Assembly (NCBI GenBank): GCA_945862435.1
Contig: CAMAXX010000010.1
Coordinates: 1-64,000, forward strand
Reading direction: 5' to 3'
DNA: 64,000 nucleotides
Source of the DNA: Pseudorhodobacter antarcticus
GTDB taxonomy: Bacteria; Pseudomonadota; Alphaproteobacteria; Rhodobacterales; Rhodobacteraceae
The first letter of the stretch is position 1; every line of letters starts with the position of its first letter. Below the pieces are notes generated by a model. That model saw only the letters and a list, made by a program, of their open reading frames with translations, had not been told where the DNA came from and did not search any database. Positions 28,888 through 37,120 of the stretch are shown piece after piece. Made by a program: the position numbers and the translations under genes.

Positions 28888-28941
28888 TGGGCCGTCCTCT
28901 CAATCAAATTTACCCGCCGTCAATCTACTTGCCGTAGCGGG

Positions 28942-29658
28942 TCATTGGCGCAACATCTGCTCAAAAAGATGCGCCGTGCGGCTGTAGTGCCGTTCGGTAA
29001 GCTCACACACCAGATCCGCGTCCCGCGCGAGCGCTGACATCGCCAGTTCACTATGTTCAACATAAAGTGCTCGGTCGCCCACACCGCGTGTCACCGCGGC
29101 GCGGCGATAGCGTTCGCATAGGTCATGCAGATGCGACCGCGTCCACAGCAGCCACTTCGATTTGCATGCAGCAACAAGCGAGGCATGAAATGCCGCGTTC
29201 GCCTGTTCCCAACTGTCGGTCACAAGGCCGCCATGCTCGGACAATTTCTTGTCCTCGCGCTCCATCACATAGGCCGCAGCGACCACGCCGCTTTCCCATT
29301 CGATCCCGCCCGCCTGCACAGAAAGGCGCAGCGCCGCCTTTTCGACAGCGATACGGGCGGTGTTAAGATCGTTGAATTCTTCCGAGTCTAGGGCCGCAAC
29401 GGTAAATCCGCGGTTCCCCTCGACCACCACCAACCGGTCGGCACTTAGCCGCTGCAGCGCCTCGCGCAGCGGCGTTGGGCCAATGTTGTAAATGGTGCGC
29501 AGCTTTTCAATCCGCAACCTTTCGCCGGGCGTACGGACACCCCGCACAATATCGGCTTTGATCGCGCGGTATGCCTCGTCTGCCAGCGTCTGGCCTTCGC
29601 CAAAGGTATCCCGAGGGTTCTGAACCTGCGGAAACTGAGCTGTATAAAGCAAAACCAT
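28942..29658 (-). CDS. GntR family regulator, FadR subfamily (FCD domain)
   Basis: The N-terminal winged helix is clear (LADEAYRAIKADIVRGVRTPGERLRIEKLRTIYNIGPTPLREALQRLSADRLV), and an all-helical FCD ligand-binding domain follows. From the ATG at 29658 the protein has 238 residues; the frame is open to 29712, so a longer form is possible. FCD regulators usually respond to organic acids of the pathway they control. It is divergent from the FAH gene and upstream of the permeases, so it probably controls the island through the sites at 29675-29700. Confidence 0.88.
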   Translation of the reverse strand: MVLLYTAQFPQVQNPRDTFGEGQTLADEAYRAIKADIVRGVRTPGERLRIEKLRTIYNIGPTPLREALQRLSADRLVVVEGNRGFTVAALDSEEFNDLNTARIAVEKAALRLSVQAGGIEWESGVVAAAYVMEREDKKLSEHGGLVTDSWEQANAAFHASLVAACKSKWLLWTRSHLHDLCERYRRAAVTRGVGDRALYVEHSELAMSALARDADLVCELTERHYSRTAHLFEQMLRQ

Positions 29659-29674
29659 CTCGACCAATCCTAAA

Positions 29675-29700
29675 GTTTGACATTCTGACGTTTGACAGAA
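29675..29700. promoter_or_regulatory. Direct repeat and inverted repeat in the GntR-FAH divergent region
   Basis: GTTTGACA occurs at 29675-29682 and again at 29690-29697, 15 bases apart; TTCTG (29683-29687) and CAGAA (29696-29700) form an overlapping inverted repeat. TTGACA at 29692 could be a -35 element for the FAH gene, with TATCTA about 19 bases on. The position between a GntR gene and its divergent target suggests an operator. Not proven. Confidence 0.4.
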
Positions 29701-29762
29701 CCTAAGCCACATGACATATCTAGAATACTAAATCATCGACAAAATCACAAAGCAACGAAAAA

Positions 29763-30632
29763 ATGAAAATCATTACGGGCACAATAAATGGCCAGACAGT
29801 GGCCGGCTGGGTAGAGGGCGACGCGGTTGTTATCTGCGCCACGGGGCCAGCGGCCTCGAGTGCCGTTCTGGCACTGATTGCGGGGGGCGACGCGGCGCGG
29901 GCAGGCTGGGCAGCCAAGGGCGGGCCGCGCGTGCCCTTGTCCGAGGTTCGCCTGATGGCGCCGATCCCAGATCCCCGCAGGGATATATTCTGCGTAGGCA
30001 AAAACTATTACGCCCACGCCGCCGAATTTCATAAAAGCGGCTTTGATTCGAGCGCTAATGAGCAGGTTCCCTCGGCCCCGATCATCTTTACAAAAGCCAC
30101 AACCAGCGTCATCGGCCCTGGCGATACAGTGCGCGCATCGATCGACCCGACCGCCACTGTGGACTATGAGGGCGAGCTTGCTGTTGTCATCGGAAAGCGC
30201 GCGCTCGGCGTGTCAAAGGCGCAGGCGATGGATCATGTTTTCGGCTATGTCATCGTCAATGACGTGACCTCGCGCGAATTGCAAAAGCGGCATAACCAAT
30301 GGGTCATCGGCAAGGGCTGCGACACCTTCTGCCCGATGGGGCCGTGGATCGCAACAGCTGACGAGGTGGGCGATCCGACAGCGCTGGAACTGACAACGCA
30401 CATCAATGGCGTGCTGCGCCAGCAGGCAACGATCAGCGATCTGATATTCGACATTCCAACGCTGATCGAAACACTGTCGCAGACCATCACACTTTTGCCT
30501 GGAGATATCATTGCAACGGGTACGCCCGTGGGTGTGGGGATCGGGTTCACGCCGCCAATTTACTTGCGTTCTGGCGATGCGATGCGTGTGGCGATCACGG
30601 GGCTTGGCGCTCTTGAAAATCCCGTTGGCTGA
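29763..30632 (+). CDS. Fumarylacetoacetate hydrolase (FAH) family protein
   Basis: 289 residues; the C-terminal 210 form the FAH fold. PDPRRDIFCVGKNYYAHAAEF opens the domain; the metal-ligand acidic residues are visible in VDYEGELAVVIGKRA (residues about 138-152); and VNDVTSRELQKRHNQWVIGKGCDTFCPMGPWI follows. Members hydrolyse or decarboxylate/hydrate acylpyruvates and related diketo acids from aromatic or sugar-acid catabolism. First gene on the plus side of the island, divergent from the GntR gene. Confidence 0.88.
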   Translation: MKIITGTINGQTVAGWVEGDAVVICATGPAASSAVLALIAGGDAARAGWAAKGGPRVPLSEVRLMAPIPDPRRDIFCVGKNYYAHAAEFHKSGFDSSANEQVPSAPIIFTKATTSVIGPGDTVRASIDPTATVDYEGELAVVIGKRALGVSKAQAMDHVFGYVIVNDVTSRELQKRHNQWVIGKGCDTFCPMGPWIATADEVGDPTALELTTHINGVLRQQATISDLIFDIPTLIETLSQTITLLPGDIIATGTPVGVGIGFTPPIYLRSGDAMRVAITGLGALENPVG

Positions 30633-30681
30633 CGGCGCACAGATGATGCGCCGTCCCGCCCCAGCCGTATCCGCCCCCGCC

Positions 30682-31374
30682 TTAATTGGCGAAGCCAATC
30701 GCCCGGCGGGTCTTTGCTGTATCAGGCGCAGCCATCAGCGCGATGACCTTTGCCGCCGCCTTCGGGTTCGCGGCACCAGTGGTCACGGCAGCAGTGTAAG
30801 TCGTTACAAGATCAAGCCCCGCAGGCAGCAGGCCGATAAGCTGGACCGATTTGATGCGCAGGATTTCGGTCACCTGCGTGCATCCGACAGGGTGGGCAAG
30901 CGGGCTGTCTCCCATTGCCTTCATGGCGGGAATGCCGCCAGGAAAAGTCTTAAGCCGCGCTGCGACAGTCTCGGCTATACCCAGCTCGCGCAGCACGCGT
31001 GTGAAATGGATGCCAGCCGTCGCCGCCAAGGGATCGGGAAAGAAGATACCATCAGACGCGATCAAAAGCGCCCGCAACTCCGCGGCCGTGCTGCAGCTTG
31101 CAACAGGGTCGGTGGCCCGCAGCGCCACGCCAGTGGCGACATCACCGATATCTGTGATCGTTTCGGGCACAACATGGCCGCCCGCAGCAAGGTCTTCGAC
31201 CAGTTTGCGCGACAAGATCACGAAATCTGCCGCCTCGCCCGCAATGATGCGGTCGCGCATGCCGCCCACGGGGCCGAAATCGCCCGTCAGAGTTTCTCCA
31301 GTTGCGGCTTGAATATCTTCTGCCAATGCCTCGGCAAGCCCCTGTGCCGCCCCGCCGCTCAATACTTTCAGCAT
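30682..31374 (-). CDS. ModA-like substrate-binding domain protein without signal peptide
   Basis: 230 residues related to periplasmic molybdate-type binding proteins (GGMRDRIIAGEAADFVILSRKLVEDL; later PAMKAMGDSPLAHPVGCTQVTEIL). The protein starts MLKVLSGGAAQGLAEALAEDI directly with the first beta-alpha unit and has no signal peptide or lipobox, so it should be cytoplasmic. Such leaderless forms accompany catabolic operons and have been suggested as ligand-binding or accessory proteins; the role here is unknown. It lies between the FAH gene (convergent) and the enolase-superfamily gene (divergent). Confidence 0.7.
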   Translation of the reverse strand: MLKVLSGGAAQGLAEALAEDIQAATGETLTGDFGPVGGMRDRIIAGEAADFVILSRKLVEDLAAGGHVVPETITDIGDVATGVALRATDPVASCSTAAELRALLIASDGIFFPDPLAATAGIHFTRVLRELGIAETVAARLKTFPGGIPAMKAMGDSPLAHPVGCTQVTEILRIKSVQLIGLLPAGLDLVTTYTAAVTTGAANPKAAAKVIALMAAPDTAKTRRAIGFAN

Positions 31375-31470
31375 GTCGCCTCTTCCCTATGGGCCGCCCA
31401 CGGGGCCCTTCTTCGTCAAACCTAGCAAGCCTTGTTTTGCCCGACAACTTGAAAACAGACAGGACTACGC

Positions 31471-32571
31471 ATGTTCCGCATCCGCTCGATTACTGCCATT
31501 CCCATATCTGTCCCTTTGACAAAGCCGGTCAAGATGGCGGGGGCTACAGTCACATCTGCCGACAACGTTCTGGTGCGGGTAGAGGATGACACAGGTGCCG
31601 TGGGTTGGGGCGAATCTGCGTCCGCGCCCATGATGAACGGCGAAACGCAGGCCGGCATGGCTGCCGCGATCCGCCACATGGCAGAACGGCTGCACAGCGC
31701 CGAGGTAACAGATGTCGCAGCCCTGCCTTACCTGATCGGGCCGACCATCCATTTCAATCCCGGTGCCAAAGCGGCGGTAGAGATCGCTCTTCTTGACCTG
31801 GTCGGGCAACGGACGGGCCAGCCCCTTTACGACCTGCTTGGTGGGCGGCAAAGGCAGCGGGCCGCGGCCCTTGTCTTCATTGCCGGAGGCACGCTGGAAG
31901 AAGAGGTGGCCGAAGCGCGTCGGCTTGTGGACGAAGGCATCATTGCGCTGAAGGTCAAGATCGGCATTCAAGGGGTAGAGACGGATCTTGCCCGCTGCGC
32001 CGCCATCCGTGCAGCGGTGGGCGCAGGCATCCGTATCTCGGCAGATGCAAACATGGGTTACGGGCGCGAAGCCGCTCTCGCATTTTGTGCGCGCGCGGCC
32101 GAGACGGGCATTGATTTTCTTGAACAGCCTGTGGCCGAAGAGGATCTTGCCACAATGGCCGAATGCGCCCGCGCCTGCGGTGTCCCGATTGCCGCCGATG
32201 AAGGCTTGCAATCCATCGACCTTATCCGCCGCCATCATGAGATGGGGGCTGCGGCAGGCGGCAGCCTTAAGACGATCAAACTTGGCGGGATGCTGGCGGT
32301 GATAGAGGCGGGGCGGCTGATGCAGCGGCTTGGAATGCACGTCAATTTGGCGGGCAAAACGGCCGAGACTGGCATTGCTTCGGCAGCGATTGCACATCTG
32401 GCGGTGGTCCTTCCTGAATTGGCGTGGGATACGTCAATGACAGCACCTTACCTTGCCGCTGATGTGGTGACAGAGCCGCCAAAGGTGCGCGAAGGCTATA
32501 TCACTCCGCCCGAAGGGCCGGGCCTTGGTATTCGGGTGGACGGCGCACAACTCGCGCGGTTCATGGTATGA
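31471..32571 (+). CDS. Enolase-superfamily enzyme, muconate-lactonising/mandelate-racemase type
   Basis: 366 residues: N-terminal capping domain, then a TIM barrel with the base motif ALKVKIG (KxK, residues about 150-156), metal ligands Asp in SADANMGY, Glu in LEQPVAEEDL and Asp/Glu in AADEGLQS, and SLKTIKLGGM near residue 267 (second base). This is the MLE subgroup, which does cycloisomerisation, racemisation or epimerisation. AGGA precedes the ATG. Substrate unknown; the FAH, Gfo/Idh and amidohydrolase neighbours suggest a lactone- or acid-degrading path. Confidence 0.85.
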   Translation: MFRIRSITAIPISVPLTKPVKMAGATVTSADNVLVRVEDDTGAVGWGESASAPMMNGETQAGMAAAIRHMAERLHSAEVTDVAALPYLIGPTIHFNPGAKAAVEIALLDLVGQRTGQPLYDLLGGRQRQRAAALVFIAGGTLEEEVAEARRLVDEGIIALKVKIGIQGVETDLARCAAIRAAVGAGIRISADANMGYGREAALAFCARAAETGIDFLEQPVAEEDLATMAECARACGVPIAADEGLQSIDLIRRHHEMGAAAGGSLKTIKLGGMLAVIEAGRLMQRLGMHVNLAGKTAETGIASAAIAHLAVVLPELAWDTSMTAPYLAADVVTEPPKVREGYITPPEGPGLGIRVDGAQLARFMV

Positions 32572-32710
32572 TCTGGCCTTGTATATGCCAATGAAAAGAA
32601 ACGGAAAAAACATCTTTACGAAATTTCAACCGCCGCTTCAACCGCAGCATTGATTGCGACAGCGCCATGACAGCGGCCAACGACCGAAGCCTCAGGAGTA
32701 GGAGACAAAA

Positions 32711-33832
32711 ATGGGTGTGAAAAAAGAAATTGGTTTGGCCGTCATTGGCTGTGGCACAATCGGGCGTATCCGCGCGATGATCGCGCGTGACTATCCGGGT
32801 GTGGGTTGGATCGGTCTGTGCGATGTGAACAAGTCGCTTGGCGAAAAGCTTAAGGCCGATTGCGAGGCAGACTATTTCACCACAGATTTTCTGGAACTGC
32901 TGAACCGGCCCGAGGTGAACGCAGTCATTATCGCGACCGACGAAAACAATCATGCAGCACCAACAATGGCCGCCGCCGAACGGGGCTTTGCCCTTTTCAT
33001 CGAAAAGCCGTTGGCGACCGACGCGCACGAATCACAGGCCATTCTGGATGCAATTGAAAAGGCAGGCGTCGATGCTGTGCTTGGTTATACCCAGCGCTTC
33101 CGACGCCGGTTCCTGACGGTCAAGGAAAAGCTGATCACTGGCCAGATCGGTGACGTGCATTCCGTCGTCACCCGCGCGTTCATGAACCGCATGGTCCCTA
33201 TCGCCACCGTCAGCCGCACGCAAAACCGGCGCAACCTGACCCCAATGGTCGTGTCGGGCACGCACAGCCTTGATATGTCGCTTTGGCTGATGGAGGGCAA
33301 GGTTCCTGACACAGTCTATGCGCGGTCAACGGATAAGGTTCTCTCGCGCTGGGGCACCAAGGATTCGACCTTCGGTATTTTCACCATGCAAGATGGCACG
33401 ATCTTTTCGATGAACATTTGCTGGGCCTTGCCCGAAGTCTGGCCTGGGTCGGTCTATGGGTTAGAAATCGGCATCGTTGGAACCGAAGGCGTTATCGACA
33501 TCGAAGACACGCACCGCGATCTCGTGCTGGCCAGCAATGTGGCCCAAGGCGGCGGCTATGTGCCTGACGGCTACCACCCACCTGCGCGGCATGTAGATTT
33601 CCTGACCAGTTATCCGCCGGGCGACCTTCACATGGGCCAGCTTTGGGGGCCAATGCGCGAAGAAACGGTCAGTTGGTACCAGCGCGTTTGCATGGACATG
33701 CCCACGCCGCACGCCACGGCACAAGACGGGCATCGCAACCTTATTCTGACGATGGCGATGGACTTATCCGCCCGCCGCAAAACAGAAATCAAGTTGCCCG
33801 CCAGTATCGACGAGTTGATGGCCGAAAACTGA
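32711..33832 (+). CDS. Gfo/Idh/MocA family oxidoreductase
   Basis: 373 residues. The NAD(P)-binding LAVIGCGTIGRIRAM is at residues 8-22, followed by the family EKP motif (FIEKPLATDAHES, about residues 97-109) and a C-terminal alpha/beta domain with GTHSLDMSLWLMEG. Typical activities are oxidation of inositols, sugars or sugar acids. Two AGGAG motifs lie within 20 bases before the ATG. It is 139 bases after the enolase-superfamily gene and probably in its operon. Confidence 0.88.
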   Translation: MGVKKEIGLAVIGCGTIGRIRAMIARDYPGVGWIGLCDVNKSLGEKLKADCEADYFTTDFLELLNRPEVNAVIIATDENNHAAPTMAAAERGFALFIEKPLATDAHESQAILDAIEKAGVDAVLGYTQRFRRRFLTVKEKLITGQIGDVHSVVTRAFMNRMVPIATVSRTQNRRNLTPMVVSGTHSLDMSLWLMEGKVPDTVYARSTDKVLSRWGTKDSTFGIFTMQDGTIFSMNICWALPEVWPGSVYGLEIGIVGTEGVIDIEDTHRDLVLASNVAQGGGYVPDGYHPPARHVDFLTSYPPGDLHMGQLWGPMREETVSWYQRVCMDMPTPHATAQDGHRNLILTMAMDLSARRKTEIKLPASIDELMAEN

Positions 33833-33890
33833 CCCAAAAAAGCCTGACCCAAAAAAGCCTGACCCAAAAGAAGACTGACCCCAAACAGGA
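33829..33890. repeat. 15-bp tandem repeat at the Gfo/Idh stop codon
   Basis: The unit CTGACCCAAAAAAGC occurs at 33829-33843 and 33844-33858, then diverged copies at 33859-33874 and 33875-33889. The first copy supplies the TGA stop of the upstream gene and the last merges into the ribosome binding site (AGGAG) of the next gene. Confidence 0.85.
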
Positions 33891-33898
33891 GACTGCCC

Positions 33899-34897
33899 GT
33901 GACCAGCCAGACCCTCGATATCCACGCCCACATCATCGAAACCGACACGCTGGCAGAGCTTCAGCGCGCTGTGCCCGACTGTGGGCTTGAACTTCACACA
34001 ACCGACGGCGAATATGGCACGCTTGTCATTTCGGGCGCGCCCTATCACAACTTTCCCCGCGGCGGTTGGGACGTGACACGGCGGCTGGCCGACATCGACA
34101 AGGCAGGGTTCGCGCGGCAACTCCTTGCCGTCGTTCCGCAAACCGTGCTGTACGACAAACCCGCCCAAGCTGCGCTGACCGCCGCGCGCATCCAGAACGC
34201 GGGCATCGCGCGCCGCGTCCGCGCTATGCCCGACAGGTTCATGGGGCTTGCGACTGTGCCGATGCAGGCACCTGACCTTGCTGCAGCAGAATTGCGCCGC
34301 GCGATGACCGAGGAGGGCCTTGTTGGCGCAATGATCGGCAGCCATGTCGAGGGGAAAAACCTTGACGATCCCACACTCGACCCGTTCTGGGCAGAAGCCG
34401 AGGCGCGCGGCGCATTCCTGCTGTTGCACCCGGTCAAAATCGCAGGCATGGACCGCCAGAAAAGCTTTTATCTTAATAACTTCGTCGGCAATCCTTTGGA
34501 TACCACCATTGCCGCCGCCTGCCTTGTTTTCGGTGGTGTGCTGGAACGTTTCCCGGGCCTGAAAATCGTGCTTAGCCATGGCGGTGGTTTCACCCCCTAT
34601 CAGGCAGCACGCTGGGTCCACGGCTGGGCAGAACGGGCCGAGGCCAAAGTGCGGTTAAAGGGCGAGCCTGGCCCTTCGATCGACCGGCTGCTGTTTGACA
34701 CGATCCTGCATGGCCCCCATCAACTGCAGTTCCTTGTCGATTGGGCGGGGGCTGACCGCGTTATGCTTGGCAGCGATTATCCTTTCGACATGGGGCAATA
34801 TGATGCGGTCGAGGTCATCGACAGCCTGCGACTTACTGCGGCTCAGCGCGAGGGGGTGCTGCACGCCTTTGCCGATGCACGCATGCCCAAGGCCTGA
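33899..34897 (+). CDS. Amidohydrolase, ACMSD-like (metal-dependent decarboxylase/hydrolase)
   Basis: 332 residues starting at GTG 33899 with CAGGAG nine bases upstream. The metal-binding pattern of the ACMSD family is visible: DIHAHI (residues 8-13), LHPVKIAG, LSHGGGFTPYQAARW and the terminal LGSDYPFDMG aspartate. Family members are non-oxidative decarboxylases (ACMSD, gamma-resorcylate) or hydrolases of ring or lactone compounds. It closes the plus-strand catabolic operon and is followed by the ATPase remnant. Confidence 0.86.
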   Translation: MTSQTLDIHAHIIETDTLAELQRAVPDCGLELHTTDGEYGTLVISGAPYHNFPRGGWDVTRRLADIDKAGFARQLLAVVPQTVLYDKPAQAALTAARIQNAGIARRVRAMPDRFMGLATVPMQAPDLAAAELRRAMTEEGLVGAMIGSHVEGKNLDDPTLDPFWAEAEARGAFLLLHPVKIAGMDRQKSFYLNNFVGNPLDTTIAAACLVFGGVLERFPGLKIVLSHGGGFTPYQAARWVHGWAERAEAKVRLKGEPGPSIDRLLFDTILHGPHQLQFLVDWAGADRVMLGSDYPFDMGQYDAVEVIDSLRLTAAQREGVLHAFADARMPKA

Positions 34898-35009
34898 GCC
34901 ATGCAAAAACCCATGCCAAGGCAGGCTAACCTTTTGCATTCTGTGCAATGAACGCCCCCATGGCATGGCCCTTCTGGCGGACCAGTATTATCTGTGACGC
35001 CCATCTGCA

Positions 35010-35327
35010 CACACAAAAATGCGTCATATTGTTCGGCTTTGGCGGGCTTGACGAATTCACCCGCGAACGCCTGAACGTCGAACTGATGCGCATCGTCGCC
35101 GAATTGAAGGCAACCACGCTTTTTGTCACCCAAAACATCCTTGCGGCAATCTTTTTAGCCGATGAGGTTATGGTGATGACCCCCAGGCCGGGCCGTCTTG
35201 CGGGCCGGGCCGTCTTGCGGGCATCGTGCATGTCGCCTTCGAGCGCCCGCGCAAACCCGAACTGACGCTGACACCCGAATTCAACGCCCTTGTCGCCGAA
35301 GTGTGCGATATCTTGGGGGCACATTGA
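35010..35327 (+). pseudogene. Remnant of a NitT/TauT-family ABC ATPase (C-terminal part, frameshifted)
   Basis: From about 35028 the frame reads [20 protein letters not shown], then [20 protein letters not shown], then [13 protein letters not shown], the region after Walker B, including the D-loop and the switch histidine position (here Gln, TQN), of SsuB/TauB-like ATPases. Walker A, signature and most of Walker B are absent. At 35190-35221 a 17-bp duplication shifts the frame; beyond it, another frame restores the normal tail [18 protein letters not shown] up to the TGA at 35325. It is the likely lost partner of the permeases at 27.1-28.9 kb. Confidence 0.8.
35190..35223. repeat. 17-bp tandem duplication inside the ATPase remnant
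   Basis: GGGCCGTCTTGCGGGCC at 35190-35206 is followed at once by GGGCCGTCTTGCGGG at 35207-35221. Removing one 17-bp copy restores the reading frame of the ATPase tail. Confidence 0.9.
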
Positions 35328-35449
35328 ATTTTGGGGACACACTGACGCTTACGGATCATAGTGCGGCTTTGCGCCGATTTTTGAACGCCTTCGATGCTAC
35401 AAAACAGGCAGCTTTTATGCCAACCGATGTGCGATGGCGGACAGGCCCC

Positions 35450-37120
35450 TTAAAACTGTGCGTCCCCCAGTCCGCAGAACGGATCATGTGGCGGCGTTCC
35501 TGCCCAAGGCGCACGGCCCAAAAGGCAATCCAGCACCGCCTCTTGCATCGATGGCATTGTGGCATAGGCGTTGATATAAGTGGGCACGCGCGGCGCGTCA
35601 TACAGGTAATAAGGATAGCCAAAGCTGATTATTGCGGTTGGTATATCATACCAATGGCGATCCATCGCGCGCTGAAAATCGCCGCCAACCTTTGCCCAAT
35701 CTAGAAAAATCCGCCCCCGCGTCAGCAGGGTTTCTTCGGCAAACAGATACAGCATCGCGTCAAATTTCGCTGGGTTGGGCTGGGCGTTTTCGCCGAGCAT
35801 CGTCACCTCAAACCCCTCGCGCGCCAGCATATCTGGCAAATCTAGGGGCAGCGGGTGCGGCGCAAAGGGCACCACCACCCCGCCAGAATAGATAGCCAAA
35901 CGTTTGTGTTTTGCGGGCGACAGGGGCAGCATTCCTTGCACATCTTTGACCAAGGTCGGCGCGCGGGCGGTGATCGCGCGGGCGGTTTTGCGCGTGGCCC
36001 CAAGTTTTTCTGGTGCAAATTCGGTCAGATCAGGAGGCGCGGCCCCCTTATGCAGGCCAAGCGCCGCCTTTAGCCCCAATATTCGGATCAGCGCGGCCTC
36101 ATGCCGCGCGGGGCTGATGCGGCCATCGGCAATTGCCGCCTCGATCAGCGCGAAATCTGCCGCAGGATCGTTCGAGAACAAGATGATATCGCAGCCATTT
36201 TCGATGACTTGCGGCAAGGTCTGACTGCGCGGCCCCCATGCGCCAAAGCCTGCCATTGGCGTGGCATCCGACACGATCAGCCCGTTAAACCCCAAATCAC
36301 CGCGCAGCAGGTCACAGTTTAGCGTTTTGGACAGCGAGGCAGGGCGATATGCCTCGATCCCCGCATCAGGATTTTTCGCTAAAACATAGGCGGGCAGGGC
36401 GATATGCGCGCTCATCACCGCCATAACGCCCGCGTCAATTGCAGCCTGATACAGCGCGCCGTGGCTGGCATGCCAATCGGGCAAGGACAGAGGGTTGATG
36501 GTGGTGACCAAATGCTGATCGCGGTCATCATGGCCTTCGCCGGGCCAGTGTTTCACTGTGGCCGCCATGCCCGCGCGCTGAAACACGTCAATTTGCGTCA
36601 GCGCATGGGTCTGGATGATGGCAGGGTCACTGCCAAAGCCGCGCGTTGCCACAATTGGGCTGCGGAAGGCGGCGTTTATATCTAGGACGGGCGTAAAAGA
36701 CCAGTTGATCCCAATCGCCCGCGCCTGCGCGGCCATAATCGTGCTAATCTCGCGCGTGGCGGCCACATCGTTTATCGCCGCCAGTGCCAAGGGATTGGGC
36801 ACATCGGTGGCAAAAGGCAGGCTCATCCGCGAGCCTTCCAGATCGGCAGACACCAGCAGCGGCACAGCGGCGGCCGATTGCGCGCGGGTGATCAAATTTT
36901 CTTCGTAGCTAAGATCGGCGCTGTAAAATCGCGTGATCCCTGCCGGATTCAAGCCCATTATCGTCTGCAGCGCCGCTGGATCATTGCCCATTACGATATG
37001 CACAAACAACTGCCCCACGCGCTGCGCTGGGGTCAGCGCAGTCAGTGTTTGTTCCACCCACGCCACACCCGCATCATCAAGATGAAAGGGCGCGCCGCGC
37101 AAGTGGCCAAAACGCGTCAT
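35450..37120 (-). CDS. Glycoside hydrolase family 3 protein (beta-N-acetylhexosaminidase-like)
   Basis: 556 residues from the ATG at 37120. The N-terminal GH3 TIM barrel shows VPLLVSADLEGSRM, the loop KHWPGEGHDDRDQH and the nucleophile region GLIVSDATPMAGFG (family LLTDDLxM); a second GH3 C-terminal domain follows from about residue 370. It is longer than the cytoplasmic NagZ at 23 kb and no clear signal peptide is seen. It probably cleaves terminal GlcNAc or glucosyl residues from an imported saccharide or wall fragment. The ATG overlaps the stop of the L,D-transpeptidase gene (ATGA). Confidence 0.86.
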   Translation of the reverse strand: MTRFGHLRGAPFHLDDAGVAWVEQTLTALTPAQRVGQLFVHIVMGNDPAALQTIMGLNPAGITRFYSADLSYEENLITRAQSAAAVPLLVSADLEGSRMSLPFATDVPNPLALAAINDVAATREISTIMAAQARAIGINWSFTPVLDINAAFRSPIVATRGFGSDPAIIQTHALTQIDVFQRAGMAATVKHWPGEGHDDRDQHLVTTINPLSLPDWHASHGALYQAAIDAGVMAVMSAHIALPAYVLAKNPDAGIEAYRPASLSKTLNCDLLRGDLGFNGLIVSDATPMAGFGAWGPRSQTLPQVIENGCDIILFSNDPAADFALIEAAIADGRISPARHEAALIRILGLKAALGLHKGAAPPDLTEFAPEKLGATRKTARAITARAPTLVKDVQGMLPLSPAKHKRLAIYSGGVVVPFAPHPLPLDLPDMLAREGFEVTMLGENAQPNPAKFDAMLYLFAEETLLTRGRIFLDWAKVGGDFQRAMDRHWYDIPTAIISFGYPYYLYDAPRVPTYINAYATMPSMQEAVLDCLLGRAPWAGTPPHDPFCGLGDAQF

